Below are positions 1 through 6,005 of a DNA stretch of 10,867 nt, one piece after another (positions within the stretch are counted from its first letter, which is position 1; every line of letters starts with the position of its first letter). A program made the position numbers and the translations under genes. Below the pieces are notes generated by a model. The model was not told the origin of the DNA. It did no database searches and saw only the letters and a program-made list of their open reading frames with translations. Source of the stretch: JAITWN01 sp964384095 (GTDB lineage: Bacteria > Pseudomonadota > Gammaproteobacteria > SZUA-140). The stretch spans positions 1-10,867 of the forward strand of contig CAYLKC010000066.1 of NCBI GenBank assembly GCA_964384095.1, in the 5' to 3' direction.

Positions 1-375
1 ATCATCGAGATCGCCGGCGACTACACCGAGACCCTCGCCCGCCTGCAGGCACAGCGCGACGCCATCGGCGTGTTCGGCCTGAGCTTCTACGAAGCGAATC
101 GCGATCGCCTCAAGGTGGCGTCGGTGTCCGGCGTAACCCCGTCGGTCGACACGATCCTGGCCGGAGAGTATCCGGTATCGCGTCCGATCTTCTTCTACGT
201 CAAGGGCGACCATATCGGTGTCGTGCCGGGCCTGCAGGAATTCGCGCTGTATTTCCTGAGTGACGCCGTCTCCGGTTTCGGCAGCCCGCTCGAGCAGGCC
301 GGCCTGATCCCGCTTTCCGATGATGAGCGGGCGAAGATCATCGCCGACGTTCGCGCCCGCAAATCGGTCTACTGA
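1..375 (+). CDS. pstS: Phosphate ABC transporter substrate-binding protein PstS, 3' part only
   Basis: The reading frame is open from base 1 to a TGA at 373-375 and has no start in the window, so this is the last 124 residues of a longer gene. The family is the periplasmic phosphate-binding protein that delivers Pi to the PstCAB importer. The visible part (IGVFGLSFYE, then SVDTILAGEYPVSRPIFFYV, then a C-terminal helix region and KSVY) has the typical C-terminal lobe of PstS, including the YPVSRP segment common in proteobacterial PstS. Its place directly before pstC, pstA and pstB on the same strand supports the call. The signal peptide and most of the ligand-binding residues lie outside the window. 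A terminator hairpin follows 18 bp after the stop. Other phosphate-binding family members are possible, but the context makes PstS very likely. Confidence 0.93.
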   Translation: MIEIAGDYTETLARLQAQRDAIGVFGLSFYEANRDRLKVASVSGVTPSVDTILAGEYPVSRPIFFYVKGDHIGVVPGLQEFALYFLSDAVSGFGSPLEQAGLIPLSDDERAKIIADVRARKSVY

Positions 376-393
376 CCGGGCTGCGGTCTGTGA

Positions 394-428
394 TGCTCCC
401 CTCCTGTGCCGGGAGGGGGGCATTTTTT
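394..428 (+). terminator. Intrinsic terminator between pstS and pstC (attenuator)
   Basis: An 11-bp stem (394-404 with 412-422, one G-T wobble at 397/419, mostly G-C) closes a 7-base loop and is followed by six T (423-428). This is a textbook rho-independent terminator. It lies after the pstS stop and before the pstC start at 460. As pstC has no evident promoter in the remaining 31 bp, it most likely acts as a partial terminator that lowers pstCAB-phoU transcription relative to pstS. That effect is inferred from the layout. Confidence 0.88.
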
Positions 429-459
429 ACCCCGGAAACCACGAAGCAGACGACACGAG

Positions 460-1845
460 ATGAGTTCACCGGTACTACTGCTGCTGCTGCTCTGCATGAT
501 GGTCATCGCCTACCAGGTCGGTCTGGTGCGCAGCCGCGGACTGGTGGTGGCGAGCAAGGTGGCCAGCGTCAGGATGCACTCCCGCCCTCATCACCACGGC
601 GTCGTGATCGCCCTGTGGGCGGCGGGTCCGGCATTGCTGCTGCTGGCGGCGTGGCAGATGCTGGCGCCGGGATTCATCGAAGGCAGCCTTGCCTCGCAGA
701 TCCGCGCCACGCATCCGGGGCTCGGCGAGCAGGATCTGAGTGTTGCGATGCGACGCATCGAGAATCTGGCCAGTAACCGCGGACTCGTGTTCGGAACGGC
801 GGAGTGGGAGGTCGCGGCCGCGGATACGCTGTCCCGCATGCGGGAAACCTCCGCATGGATCCTCACCGGCCTGGTCGCGACGCTGGTCGCGCTCGGGCTG
901 TTGTTCAGTTTCCACCGGATGAATCCGACCTTGCGGGCGCGCAGCCAGGTCGAGCGGGTCGTGCAGGTCGCGCTGATGATCAGCTCGACGATCGCGATTC
1001 TGACGACGGTGGGCATCGTGCTGTCGATGGTCGGCGAGACCCTCAAGTTCTTTACCTTCATCAACCCGGTCGATTTCTTCTTCGGCGCCACCTGGCAGCC
1101 CGTGTTCCATGTCACCGAGACCAGCGGCTACGGACAGTATGGAATGCTGCCGCTGATCGCCGGCACCGCGATGGTGGCCGCGATCGCCCTGCTGTTCGCG
1201 ATACCGGTCGGCCTGATGATCGCGATCTATATGGCCGAGTATGCGCCGTCCCATGTGCGCAACTTCGCGAAGCCGACGCTCGAGGTCCTGGCCGGGATTC
1301 CGACCATCGTCTATGGCGTATTCGCGCTGATCACGGTCGGTCCTATCCTGTCGATGCTTGGGGGCATGGTCGGCCTGAATGTCCGCGCGACCTCGGCGCT
1401 GACCGCCGGTCTGGTCATGGGGATCATGCTGATCCCGTTCATCTCGTCCTTGTCCGACGACATCATCACCCAGGTGCCGAAATCGCTGCGCGACGGTTCT
1501 CTCGGTCTCGGCGCGACCAAATCCGAGACGATCAGGCGGGTGGTGCTGCCGGCGGCATTGCCGGGTATCGCCGGGGCGGTGTTGCTTGCGGCCAGTCGCG
1601 CGGTCGGCGAGACGATGATCGTGGTGCTGGCGGCCGGCAATGCGCCGGCGCTGACCGCCAACCCGTTCGAGGCGGTGTCGACGATGACCGTGACGATCGT
1701 CAACCAGCTGACCGGTGACTCGGACTTCGCGGGGCCCCAGTCGCTGGTAGCCTTCGCGCTGGGGCTGACCCTGTTCGTGATCACCCTGGTGCTCAATGTC
1801 GTGGCGCTGGTGATCGTGCGCAGATATCGTGAGCAGTATGAATAG
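460..1845 (+). CDS. pstC: Phosphate ABC transporter permease PstC, long form with N-terminal extension
   Basis: PstC is one of the two inner-membrane subunits that form the Pi channel of the PstSCAB importer. The protein from ATG 460 has 461 residues, against about 320 in E. coli. The extra N-terminal part (about residues 1-165: a Leu-rich first membrane segment, a second at about 48-68, a periplasmic stretch, and a third at about 131-150) matches the extension seen in long proteobacterial PstC (DUF3708/PstC_N type). The core permease follows. The cytoplasmic EAA loop that contacts PstB is near 343-372, with the typical LGATKSETIRRVVLPAALPGI segment, then ASRAVGETMIV. The TAG stop lies inside the start of pstA. 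A GTG at 406 would be in frame but sits in the terminator loop, so ATG 460 is preferred, although its ribosome binding site is weak. Residues 6-11 are six Leu, four of them encoded by consecutive CTG codons. Confidence 0.93.
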   Translation: MSSPVLLLLLLCMMVIAYQVGLVRSRGLVVASKVASVRMHSRPHHHGVVIALWAAGPALLLLAAWQMLAPGFIEGSLASQIRATHPGLGEQDLSVAMRRIENLASNRGLVFGTAEWEVAAADTLSRMRETSAWILTGLVATLVALGLLFSFHRMNPTLRARSQVERVVQVALMISSTIAILTTVGIVLSMVGETLKFFTFINPVDFFFGATWQPVFHVTETSGYGQYGMLPLIAGTAMVAAIALLFAIPVGLMIAIYMAEYAPSHVRNFAKPTLEVLAGIPTIVYGVFALITVGPILSMLGGMVGLNVRATSALTAGLVMGIMLIPFISSLSDDIITQVPKSLRDGSLGLGATKSETIRRVVLPAALPGIAGAVLLAASRAVGETMIVVLAAGNAPALTANPFEAVSTMTVTIVNQLTGDSDFAGPQSLVAFALGLTLFVITLVLNVVALVIVRRYREQYE

Positions 1846-3202
1846 CGTCGCGGCATCCCCGCATGAGCTCTCCCGCTCCGGAGTGGCGGAACGCGTCGCA
1901 CGGTCGCTGCGCCGCCGGCGGAGGCAGGAGATACGCTTCCAGGCGCTGGGGATTGCCGCCACGCTGCTGGGTCTGGCCTTCGTGGCGATCCTGTTCATCA
2001 ATATTTTCAGCAAGGGAGTGCCCGCGTTCTGGCAGGCGAGCATCGCCCTGGAGATTCACTTCGATCCCGCGGTCGTGAACATCAGCGAGATGCCGGTGCA
2101 GCACGCCGACGAGAGTGATAACGACTTCCGCCAGCGGCGCATGGACTGGGAGAACGAGGTCGGGATGATCAACTACAATCGCCTGATCCAGAATGCGCTT
2201 GCCGGCGTGATCCCGGAGGCCGCGCAATTCCCGCGGGACGCCGCCCGTATCGTCACCTCGGGTGAACGTATCGCCCTGCGCGACCTGGTCATCGCCGACC
2301 CCGGGATCATCGGACAGACCCGCCGGGTGCACCTGCTGACCGACGCCAATATCGATGTCTGGATCAAGGGCAATATCGATCGCGATCTTCCCGACGAGCA
2401 GCAGCAGTTAAGTCCGCGCATACGCGAATGGGTCGACCGCCTCCACAGCGAGGGGATCATCGATCTGCGTTTCAGCACCGCGCTGTTCATGAATCCGGAC
2501 TCGCGATCTTCGCTGGCGTCCGCCGGACTCCGCGGCGCGTTCATGGGCTCGCTGTACATGATGCTGATCGTGCTGCTGGTAGCCGTTCCGCTTGGCGTGG
2601 CCGCCGCGATCTATCTCGAAGAGTATGCGCCGCGCGACAAGCTGACGGACCTGATCGAGGTCAACATCAATAACCTCGCGGCGGTACCGTCGATCATATT
2701 CGGCCTGCTCGGCGCGGCGGTCTTCATCAATTATTTCAAGTTGCCGCTTTCGGCGCCCGTCGTCGGCGGACTGGTGCTCAGCCTGATGACGCTTCCGACC
2801 GTCATCATTGCGACGCGCGCTGCGCTGAAGGCGATACCGCCGTCGATCCGACAGGCTGCGCTGGGCATCGGCGCATCGAAGACCCAGGCGGTCTTTCACC
2901 ATGTCCTGCCACTCGCTATCCCGGGCATACTCACCGGCTCCATCATCGGCATCGCACAGGCGCTCGGTGAAACGGCGCCGCTGCTGCTGATCGGCATGAA
3001 TGCATTCGTCGCGTCCGTGCCGGCGTCGCCGTTCGACCAGTCCAATGCGCTGCCGGTGCAGATCTATCTGTGGCAGGCCAACGAACTGCGCAACTTCTTC
3101 GAGAGCAGGACCTCGGCCGCGATCGTGGTCCTGTTGATGCTGATGCTGTTCCTGAACGGTCTCGCAATCTGGTTGCGCAAGAGATTCGAGACGAGGTGGT
3201 GA
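1829..3202 (+). CDS. pstA: Phosphate ABC transporter permease PstA, long form with N-terminal extension
   Basis: PstA is the second membrane subunit of the phosphate importer and pairs with PstC. From GTG 1829 it has 457 residues, well above the roughly 300 of E. coli PstA. After one membrane segment (about 38-60), residues 65-230 form a large hydrophilic, probably periplasmic domain of the DUF3333 type known from long PstA proteins. The permease core starts at about 234 (GLRGAFMGSLYMMLIVLLVA). The EAA loop is near 341-372 (RQAALGIGASKTQAVFHHVL, then PLAIPGILTG), followed by ALGETAPLLLIG, typical of PstA. ATG 1838 (8-bp overlap with the pstC stop, 454 residues) is an equally reasonable start, and I see no strong Shine-Dalgarno before either. 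Overlap with pstC implies translational coupling, and pstB follows after one base. Confidence 0.92.
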   Translation: MSSMNSVAASPHELSRSGVAERVARSLRRRRRQEIRFQALGIAATLLGLAFVAILFINIFSKGVPAFWQASIALEIHFDPAVVNISEMPVQHADESDNDFRQRRMDWENEVGMINYNRLIQNALAGVIPEAAQFPRDAARIVTSGERIALRDLVIADPGIIGQTRRVHLLTDANIDVWIKGNIDRDLPDEQQQLSPRIREWVDRLHSEGIIDLRFSTALFMNPDSRSSLASAGLRGAFMGSLYMMLIVLLVAVPLGVAAAIYLEEYAPRDKLTDLIEVNINNLAAVPSIIFGLLGAAVFINYFKLPLSAPVVGGLVLSLMTLPTVIIATRAALKAIPPSIRQAALGIGASKTQAVFHHVLPLAIPGILTGSIIGIAQALGETAPLLLIGMNAFVASVPASPFDQSNALPVQIYLWQANELRNFFESRTSAAIVVLLMLMLFLNGLAIWLRKRFETRW

Positions 3203-3203
3203 C

Positions 3204-4040
3204 ATGATGAAAAACGATGCAAACACGCCTGTGACATCGACCCTGGCCCCCGCGGCGGCGGTGCGTCCGGCGGCTGCGGCCGCGCGGATCAAGATGAGCG
3301 CGCGCGATGTCAGGGTCTTCTACGGGGACAGCGAGGCGCTGCATGGCATATCGCTCGATATCGTCGAGAACGAGGTGATCTCGTTCATCGGCCCCTCGGG
3401 CTGCGGAAAGTCGACCTTCCTGCGATGCTTCAACAGGATGAACGACACCATCGACAAGGCCCGGGTCGAAGGCACGATCACCCTGGACGGGCGGGACATC
3501 CATGATCCCTCGCTCGATGTGGTGTTGCTGCGCGCGCAGGTCGGCATGGTGTTCCAGAAGCCGAATCCGTTTCCGAAATCGATCTTCGAGAATATCGCCT
3601 ACGGACCGCGGTTGCACGGGCTTGCCGAGAACAAGTCGGAGCTGATGGACATCGTAGAATCCAGCCTGCGGCGCGCCGGCCTGTGGGAGGAGGTCAAGGA
3701 CCGCCTCGATCAGCCCGGCACGGGACTGTCGGGTGGGCAGCAGCAGCGCCTCTGCATCGCCCGCGCGATTGCGGTCAGCCCCGAGGTGATCCTCATGGAC
3801 GAGCCCTGTTCGGCGCTCGATCCGATCGCGACCTCGATCATCGAGGAGCTGATCGACGAATTGAAGAAGAACTTCACCATCGTCATCGTCACACACAACA
3901 TGCAGCAGGCCGCACGCATCTCGGATCGTACGGCCTTCTTCCACCTGGGAGACCTGGTGGAGGTCGACGAAACCGACAATATCTTCACGAACCCGAGTAA
4001 CAAGCGCACCGAGGACTACATCACCGGTCGCTTCGGCTGA
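3204..4040 (+). CDS. pstB: Phosphate ABC transporter ATP-binding protein PstB
   Basis: PstB is the cytoplasmic ATPase that powers phosphate import through PstCA. The 278-residue protein shows all ABC motifs in order: Walker A GPSGCGKST (63-71), the Q-loop region MVFQKPNPFPKSIFENI (115-131) diagnostic of PstB, signature LSGGQQQRLCIARAIA (175-190), Walker B VILMDEPCSALDP (195-207) and the H-loop His at 231 (VTHNMQQA). A GAGGTGG purine tract just before ATG 3204 is a good ribosome binding site and overlaps the end of pstA; ATG 3207 is an alternative. The first 30 or so residues are a low-complexity Ala/Pro-rich lead not needed for the fold. No key residue is missing. Confidence 0.97.
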   Translation: MMKNDANTPVTSTLAPAAAVRPAAAAARIKMSARDVRVFYGDSEALHGISLDIVENEVISFIGPSGCGKSTFLRCFNRMNDTIDKARVEGTITLDGRDIHDPSLDVVLLRAQVGMVFQKPNPFPKSIFENIAYGPRLHGLAENKSELMDIVESSLRRAGLWEEVKDRLDQPGTGLSGGQQQRLCIARAIAVSPEVILMDEPCSALDPIATSIIEELIDELKKNFTIVIVTHNMQQAARISDRTAFFHLGDLVEVDETDNIFTNPSNKRTEDYITGRFG

Positions 4041-4067
4041 TCGAGTCACGGCTTCGAGGATGACCTG

Positions 4068-4778
4068 ATGACGGAACTGAACGAGCATATCGTTGCCAGC
4101 TACGACGAGGAGCTCAGGAGATTGCGCGGCGAGCTATTGAACATGGGGCGTCTTGCGATCGAGCAGCTCGAGCAGGGGATGCATGCCCTGAAGGAGAATG
4201 ATGCGACGCTGGCGGATCACGTCATCGCGAGCGACGCCCGTATCGACGCCCTTGAACTCGAGGTCAGCAGCGACGTGATCCGGCTGCTGGCGCGCCGCCA
4301 GCCGATGGCGATCGACCTGCGGGTGGTGCTGTCCTCATTGAGGATCGCCGCCAACATCGAGCGCATCGGCGACTATGGCGCGAATATCGCAAAGCGCTCG
4401 CTTGCGCTGGCCGGGACGGGGCCCCGGCAGCCGATCCACGGACTTGCCGAGATGGCCGAATACGCGGCGAACATGCTGCGTGCGGCGCTCGACGCGCTGG
4501 TCCATGGCGATGCCGGGAGGGCGATGGCGGTGAGGGAGAGCGATCTCGAGCTCGACAAGCGCTACAACAGCTTGTTTCGCGAACTGCTGACCTATACCAT
4601 GGAAGACGCGCGTAATATCAGCGCCTGCGCGCATTTTATGTTCATCGCCAAGAACATCGAACGCATCGGTGATCATGTCACCAATATCGCCGAGAACATC
4701 TGGTTCGAGACCGAAGGCCAGCTGCTCGCCGACGACCGCACCAAGGGCGACACGACCAATATCATGCCGTCGCCCTGA
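4068..4778 (+). CDS. phoU: PhoU-type phosphate signalling regulator, first of two (divergent type)
   Basis: PhoU proteins are cytoplasmic helical-bundle proteins that link the Pst transporter to the PhoR sensor kinase and limit phosphate uptake. This 236-residue protein has the two PhoU repeats, each with its metal-binding E-x-I-G-D motif: IERIGDYGANIAK (about 97-109) and IERIGDHVTNIAE (about 197-209). The ending (IAENIWFETEGQLL and then a TKGDTTN segment) resembles the PhoU type I associate with alphaproteobacteria rather than the E. coli type. GAGG at 4056-4059, 8 bases before ATG 4068, is a fair ribosome binding site, and an upstream ATG at 4060 is closed at once by TGA. It lies 27 bp after pstB and 22 bp before a second phoU. 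Division of labour between the two cannot be read from sequence. Confidence 0.92.
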   Translation: MTELNEHIVASYDEELRRLRGELLNMGRLAIEQLEQGMHALKENDATLADHVIASDARIDALELEVSSDVIRLLARRQPMAIDLRVVLSSLRIAANIERIGDYGANIAKRSLALAGTGPRQPIHGLAEMAEYAANMLRAALDALVHGDAGRAMAVRESDLELDKRYNSLFRELLTYTMEDARNISACAHFMFIAKNIERIGDHVTNIAENIWFETEGQLLADDRTKGDTTNIMPSP

Positions 4779-4800
4779 GCCGGGCGGGGGGAGAGCCTGA

Positions 4801-5532
4801 ATGGATACAGATTACAAGGCGCTCGGGAAACACATCTCCCAGCGTTTCAACACCGAGATCGAAGGACTGCGCAACCGTGTGCTCGAGATGGGCGGCATGG
4901 TCGAGCAGCAGATGACGGACGCCGTCACCGCGCTGGTCAGTGCCGATACGGCGCTGGCGGAACAGGTCATCGCCAACGACATGCGGGTCAACAGCATGGA
5001 GGTGGCGATCGACGAGGAATGCACGCAGATCATCGCCCGCCGCCAGCCGACCGCGAGCGATTTGCGCCTGATCATCGCCGTCATCAAGACCATCACCGAC
5101 CTGGAGCGCATGGGCGACCAGGCAGAACGCGTCGCGCGCATGGCGGTGAACCTGTCGTCCCAGGACCGCGTCCGCCGCAACCTGTCCTATGACGACCTGC
5201 GCACGATGGGCAATCACGTCGTGACGATGGTGCACGACACCCTCGACGCCTTCGCCCGCCTCGACGTCGAGGCCGCCCTGCAGGTGCCGCGCAACGACCT
5301 CGCCGCCGATCGTCTGTACGAGAGCATCATGCGCCAGCAGCTGACCTTCATCATGGAAGATCCGCGCTCCATCGGTCACTCCCTGAACGTGATGTGGGCC
5401 GCGCGCGCGCTCGAACGCGTCGGCGACCACTCACGCAACATCTGCGAATACATCATCTACCTCGTCAAGGGCAAGGATGTCCGCCATATCAGCATCGAGG
5501 AGATGGAGCAGGCGGCGCGCTCACCGCTCTGA
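4801..5532 (+). CDS. phoU: Phosphate signalling regulator PhoU, second of two (E. coli-like type)
   Basis: This 243-residue protein is a full PhoU with two helical repeats and both metal-site motifs: LERMGDQAERVAR (about 101-113) and LERVGDHSRNICEYIIY (about 204-220). The C-terminal NICEYIIYLVKGKDVRHI closely follows the ending of E. coli PhoU, so this is probably the true orthologue. The role is negative control of the Pho regulon through the Pst complex and PhoR. A strong purine-rich ribosome binding site (GGGGGAGAG near 4788-4796) precedes ATG 4801. It is the last gene of the pst cluster. It differs clearly from the preceding PhoU outside the motifs, so this is not a recent duplication. 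A palindromic repeat begins 4 bp after its stop. Confidence 0.95.
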   Translation: MDTDYKALGKHISQRFNTEIEGLRNRVLEMGGMVEQQMTDAVTALVSADTALAEQVIANDMRVNSMEVAIDEECTQIIARRQPTASDLRLIIAVIKTITDLERMGDQAERVARMAVNLSSQDRVRRNLSYDDLRTMGNHVVTMVHDTLDAFARLDVEAALQVPRNDLAADRLYESIMRQQLTFIMEDPRSIGHSLNVMWAARALERVGDHSRNICEYIIYLVKGKDVRHISIEEMEQAARSPL

Positions 5533-5535
5533 CCG

Positions 5536-5631
5536 CATCCCCCCTGCCCCCCTTCGCAAGCGAAGGGGGGTGAGCCGTACCGCCGCTGAAATATCATCCC
5601 CCCTTCGCTTGCGAAGGGGGGCAGGGGGATG
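5536..5631. repeat. Pair of inverted REP-like palindromes (BIME-like)
   Basis: Two copies of the same unit lie in opposite orientation (5536-5570 and 5598-5631) with 27 bp between. Each contains its own hairpin: a 10-bp perfect stem CCCCCCTTCG/CGAAGGGGGG with a 4-base loop (CAAG at 5557-5560, CTTG at 5608-5611). The whole of copy 1 can also pair with the whole of copy 2, leaving only one unpaired C. This mosaic layout is typical of REP/BIME elements found between genes. Neither hairpin is followed by a T-run, so it is not a standard terminator, though it may protect the 3' end of the pst transcript. Presence of further copies elsewhere in the genome is expected but cannot be seen here. Confidence 0.85.
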
Positions 5632-5635
5632 TGCT

Positions 5636-5665
5636 TTGACATCGTCACCCGCCTCCGGTTATCTT
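5636..5665 (+). promoter_or_regulatory. Sigma70-type promoter for the cobalamin leader and btuB
   Basis: A perfect -35 TTGACA (5636-5641) is followed after 18 bp by TATCTT (5660-5665), matching four of six -10 consensus bases. Transcription would begin near 5672, just before the first paired bases of the cobalamin riboswitch at 5676, which is where a leader promoter should be. The -35 box starts 5 bp after the REP-like repeat ends. Start-site position is inferred. Confidence 0.65.
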
Positions 5666-5675
5666 CCCCCACACT

Positions 5676-5872
5676 CAGGTGTCCCGCGGGCCTTCGCCCA
5701 AGGGATGAAACGGGAAGTCGGTGCGCCCGGGCCATTCGGTCCCATGGCAATCCCGACGCTGCCCCCGCAACGGTAAGCGAGTCAAGGACCGGCATCCGCC
5801 ACTGTGCTCAAGCACGGGAAGGCGCCGGTACCGGATCATCAGGATCCGCTCGCGAGCCCGGAGACCGGCCTG
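5676..5872 (+). promoter_or_regulatory. Cobalamin (vitamin B12) riboswitch aptamer
   Basis: The conserved elements of the adenosylcobalamin-type aptamer occur in the right order and spacing. They are closing stem CAGG (5676-5679) with CCTG (5869-5872), GGGAAGTCGGTG (5712-5723), the B12 box CCCCCGCAACGGTAA (5762-5776), GCCACTG (5798-5804), GGGAAGGC (5816-5823) and AGCCCGGAGACCGGCC (5855-5870). It lies in the 5' leader of btuB, the classic target. Known behaviour is that bound cobalamin shuts off expression of the downstream uptake genes. Here that should include btuB and the coupled tonB-like gene. Confidence 0.96.
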
Positions 5873-5931
5873 GGAGGATACCGTTGGACGTCGCGGCGGG
5901 CGACCGGGTCGGGGTGCATCCCTCCCTTTTT
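5872..5931 (+). terminator. Possible transcription terminator in the riboswitch leader
   Basis: GGGAGG (5872-5877) can pair with CCTCCC (5921-5926), extendable past one bulged C, and TTTTT (5927-5931) follows directly. The enclosed 43 bases can form a small CGAC/GTCG hairpin (5901-5912). The long loop makes this weaker than a classic terminator, and its first base is shared with the aptamer's closing stem. It is a candidate for transcriptional control, alternative or additional to hiding the ribosome binding site. Confidence 0.35.
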
Positions 5932-5934
5932 CAT

Positions 5935-6001
5935 TTCTCCGTCGACGTTCCCGCGGCATAACGACAAGAACCGCGTGCGGGTGTGCGCGATGAACGGAGA
6001 A
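5935..6001 (+). promoter_or_regulatory. btuB ribosome binding site and predicted sequestering stem
   Basis: The btuB Shine-Dalgarno (GGAGA at 5996-6000) lies 5 bases before ATG 6006. It is part of ACGGAGAA (5994-6001), which is perfectly complementary to TTCTCCGT (5935-5942). Between the arms, CCCGC (5950-5954) can pair with GCGGG (5977-5981), bringing the two arms together. The result is a compound hairpin that would block ribosome binding, the usual off state for cobalamin riboswitches in Gram-negative bacteria. Pairing is seen in the sequence; the switching is inferred. Confidence 0.6.
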
Positions 6002-6005
6002 TCCA

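Noticed and set aside
406..459. GTG 406 as the start of pstC, adding 18 residues
   Set aside because: The codon is in the loop of the intrinsic terminator and the extra residues are hydrophilic and precede a natural hydrophobic start at ATG 460.
475..495. CTG repeat near the pstC start as a phase-variable tract
   Set aside because: Only four CTG codons occur in a row, and a triplet change would not shift the frame; a normal Leu-rich membrane segment explains it.
390..776. A plus-strand frame overlapping the terminator and the start of pstC
   Set aside because: It begins within the terminator stem region and runs out of frame through pstC; its Gly/Arg/Pro-rich product is a GC-rich artefact.
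475..2043. A 522-residue open frame on the minus strand opposite pstC/pstA
   Set aside because: Its composition (His, Arg, Gln, Asp-rich, no motifs) is what the antisense of a GC-rich membrane protein gene gives. pstC and pstA on the other strand have clear family motifs.
2408..4088. Long minus-strand frames opposite pstA, pstB and the start of phoU
   Set aside because: Low-complexity antisense shadows of well-identified genes, with no recognisable domains or ribosome binding sites.
5547..5621. REP-like hairpins as the intrinsic terminator of the pst operon
   Set aside because: The stems are strong but neither strand has a T-run after them, so they do not meet the rule for a rho-independent terminator.
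5536..5631. A short CRISPR-like repeat pair
   Set aside because: Only two units exist, they are inverted rather than direct, and there is no array, leader or cas gene.
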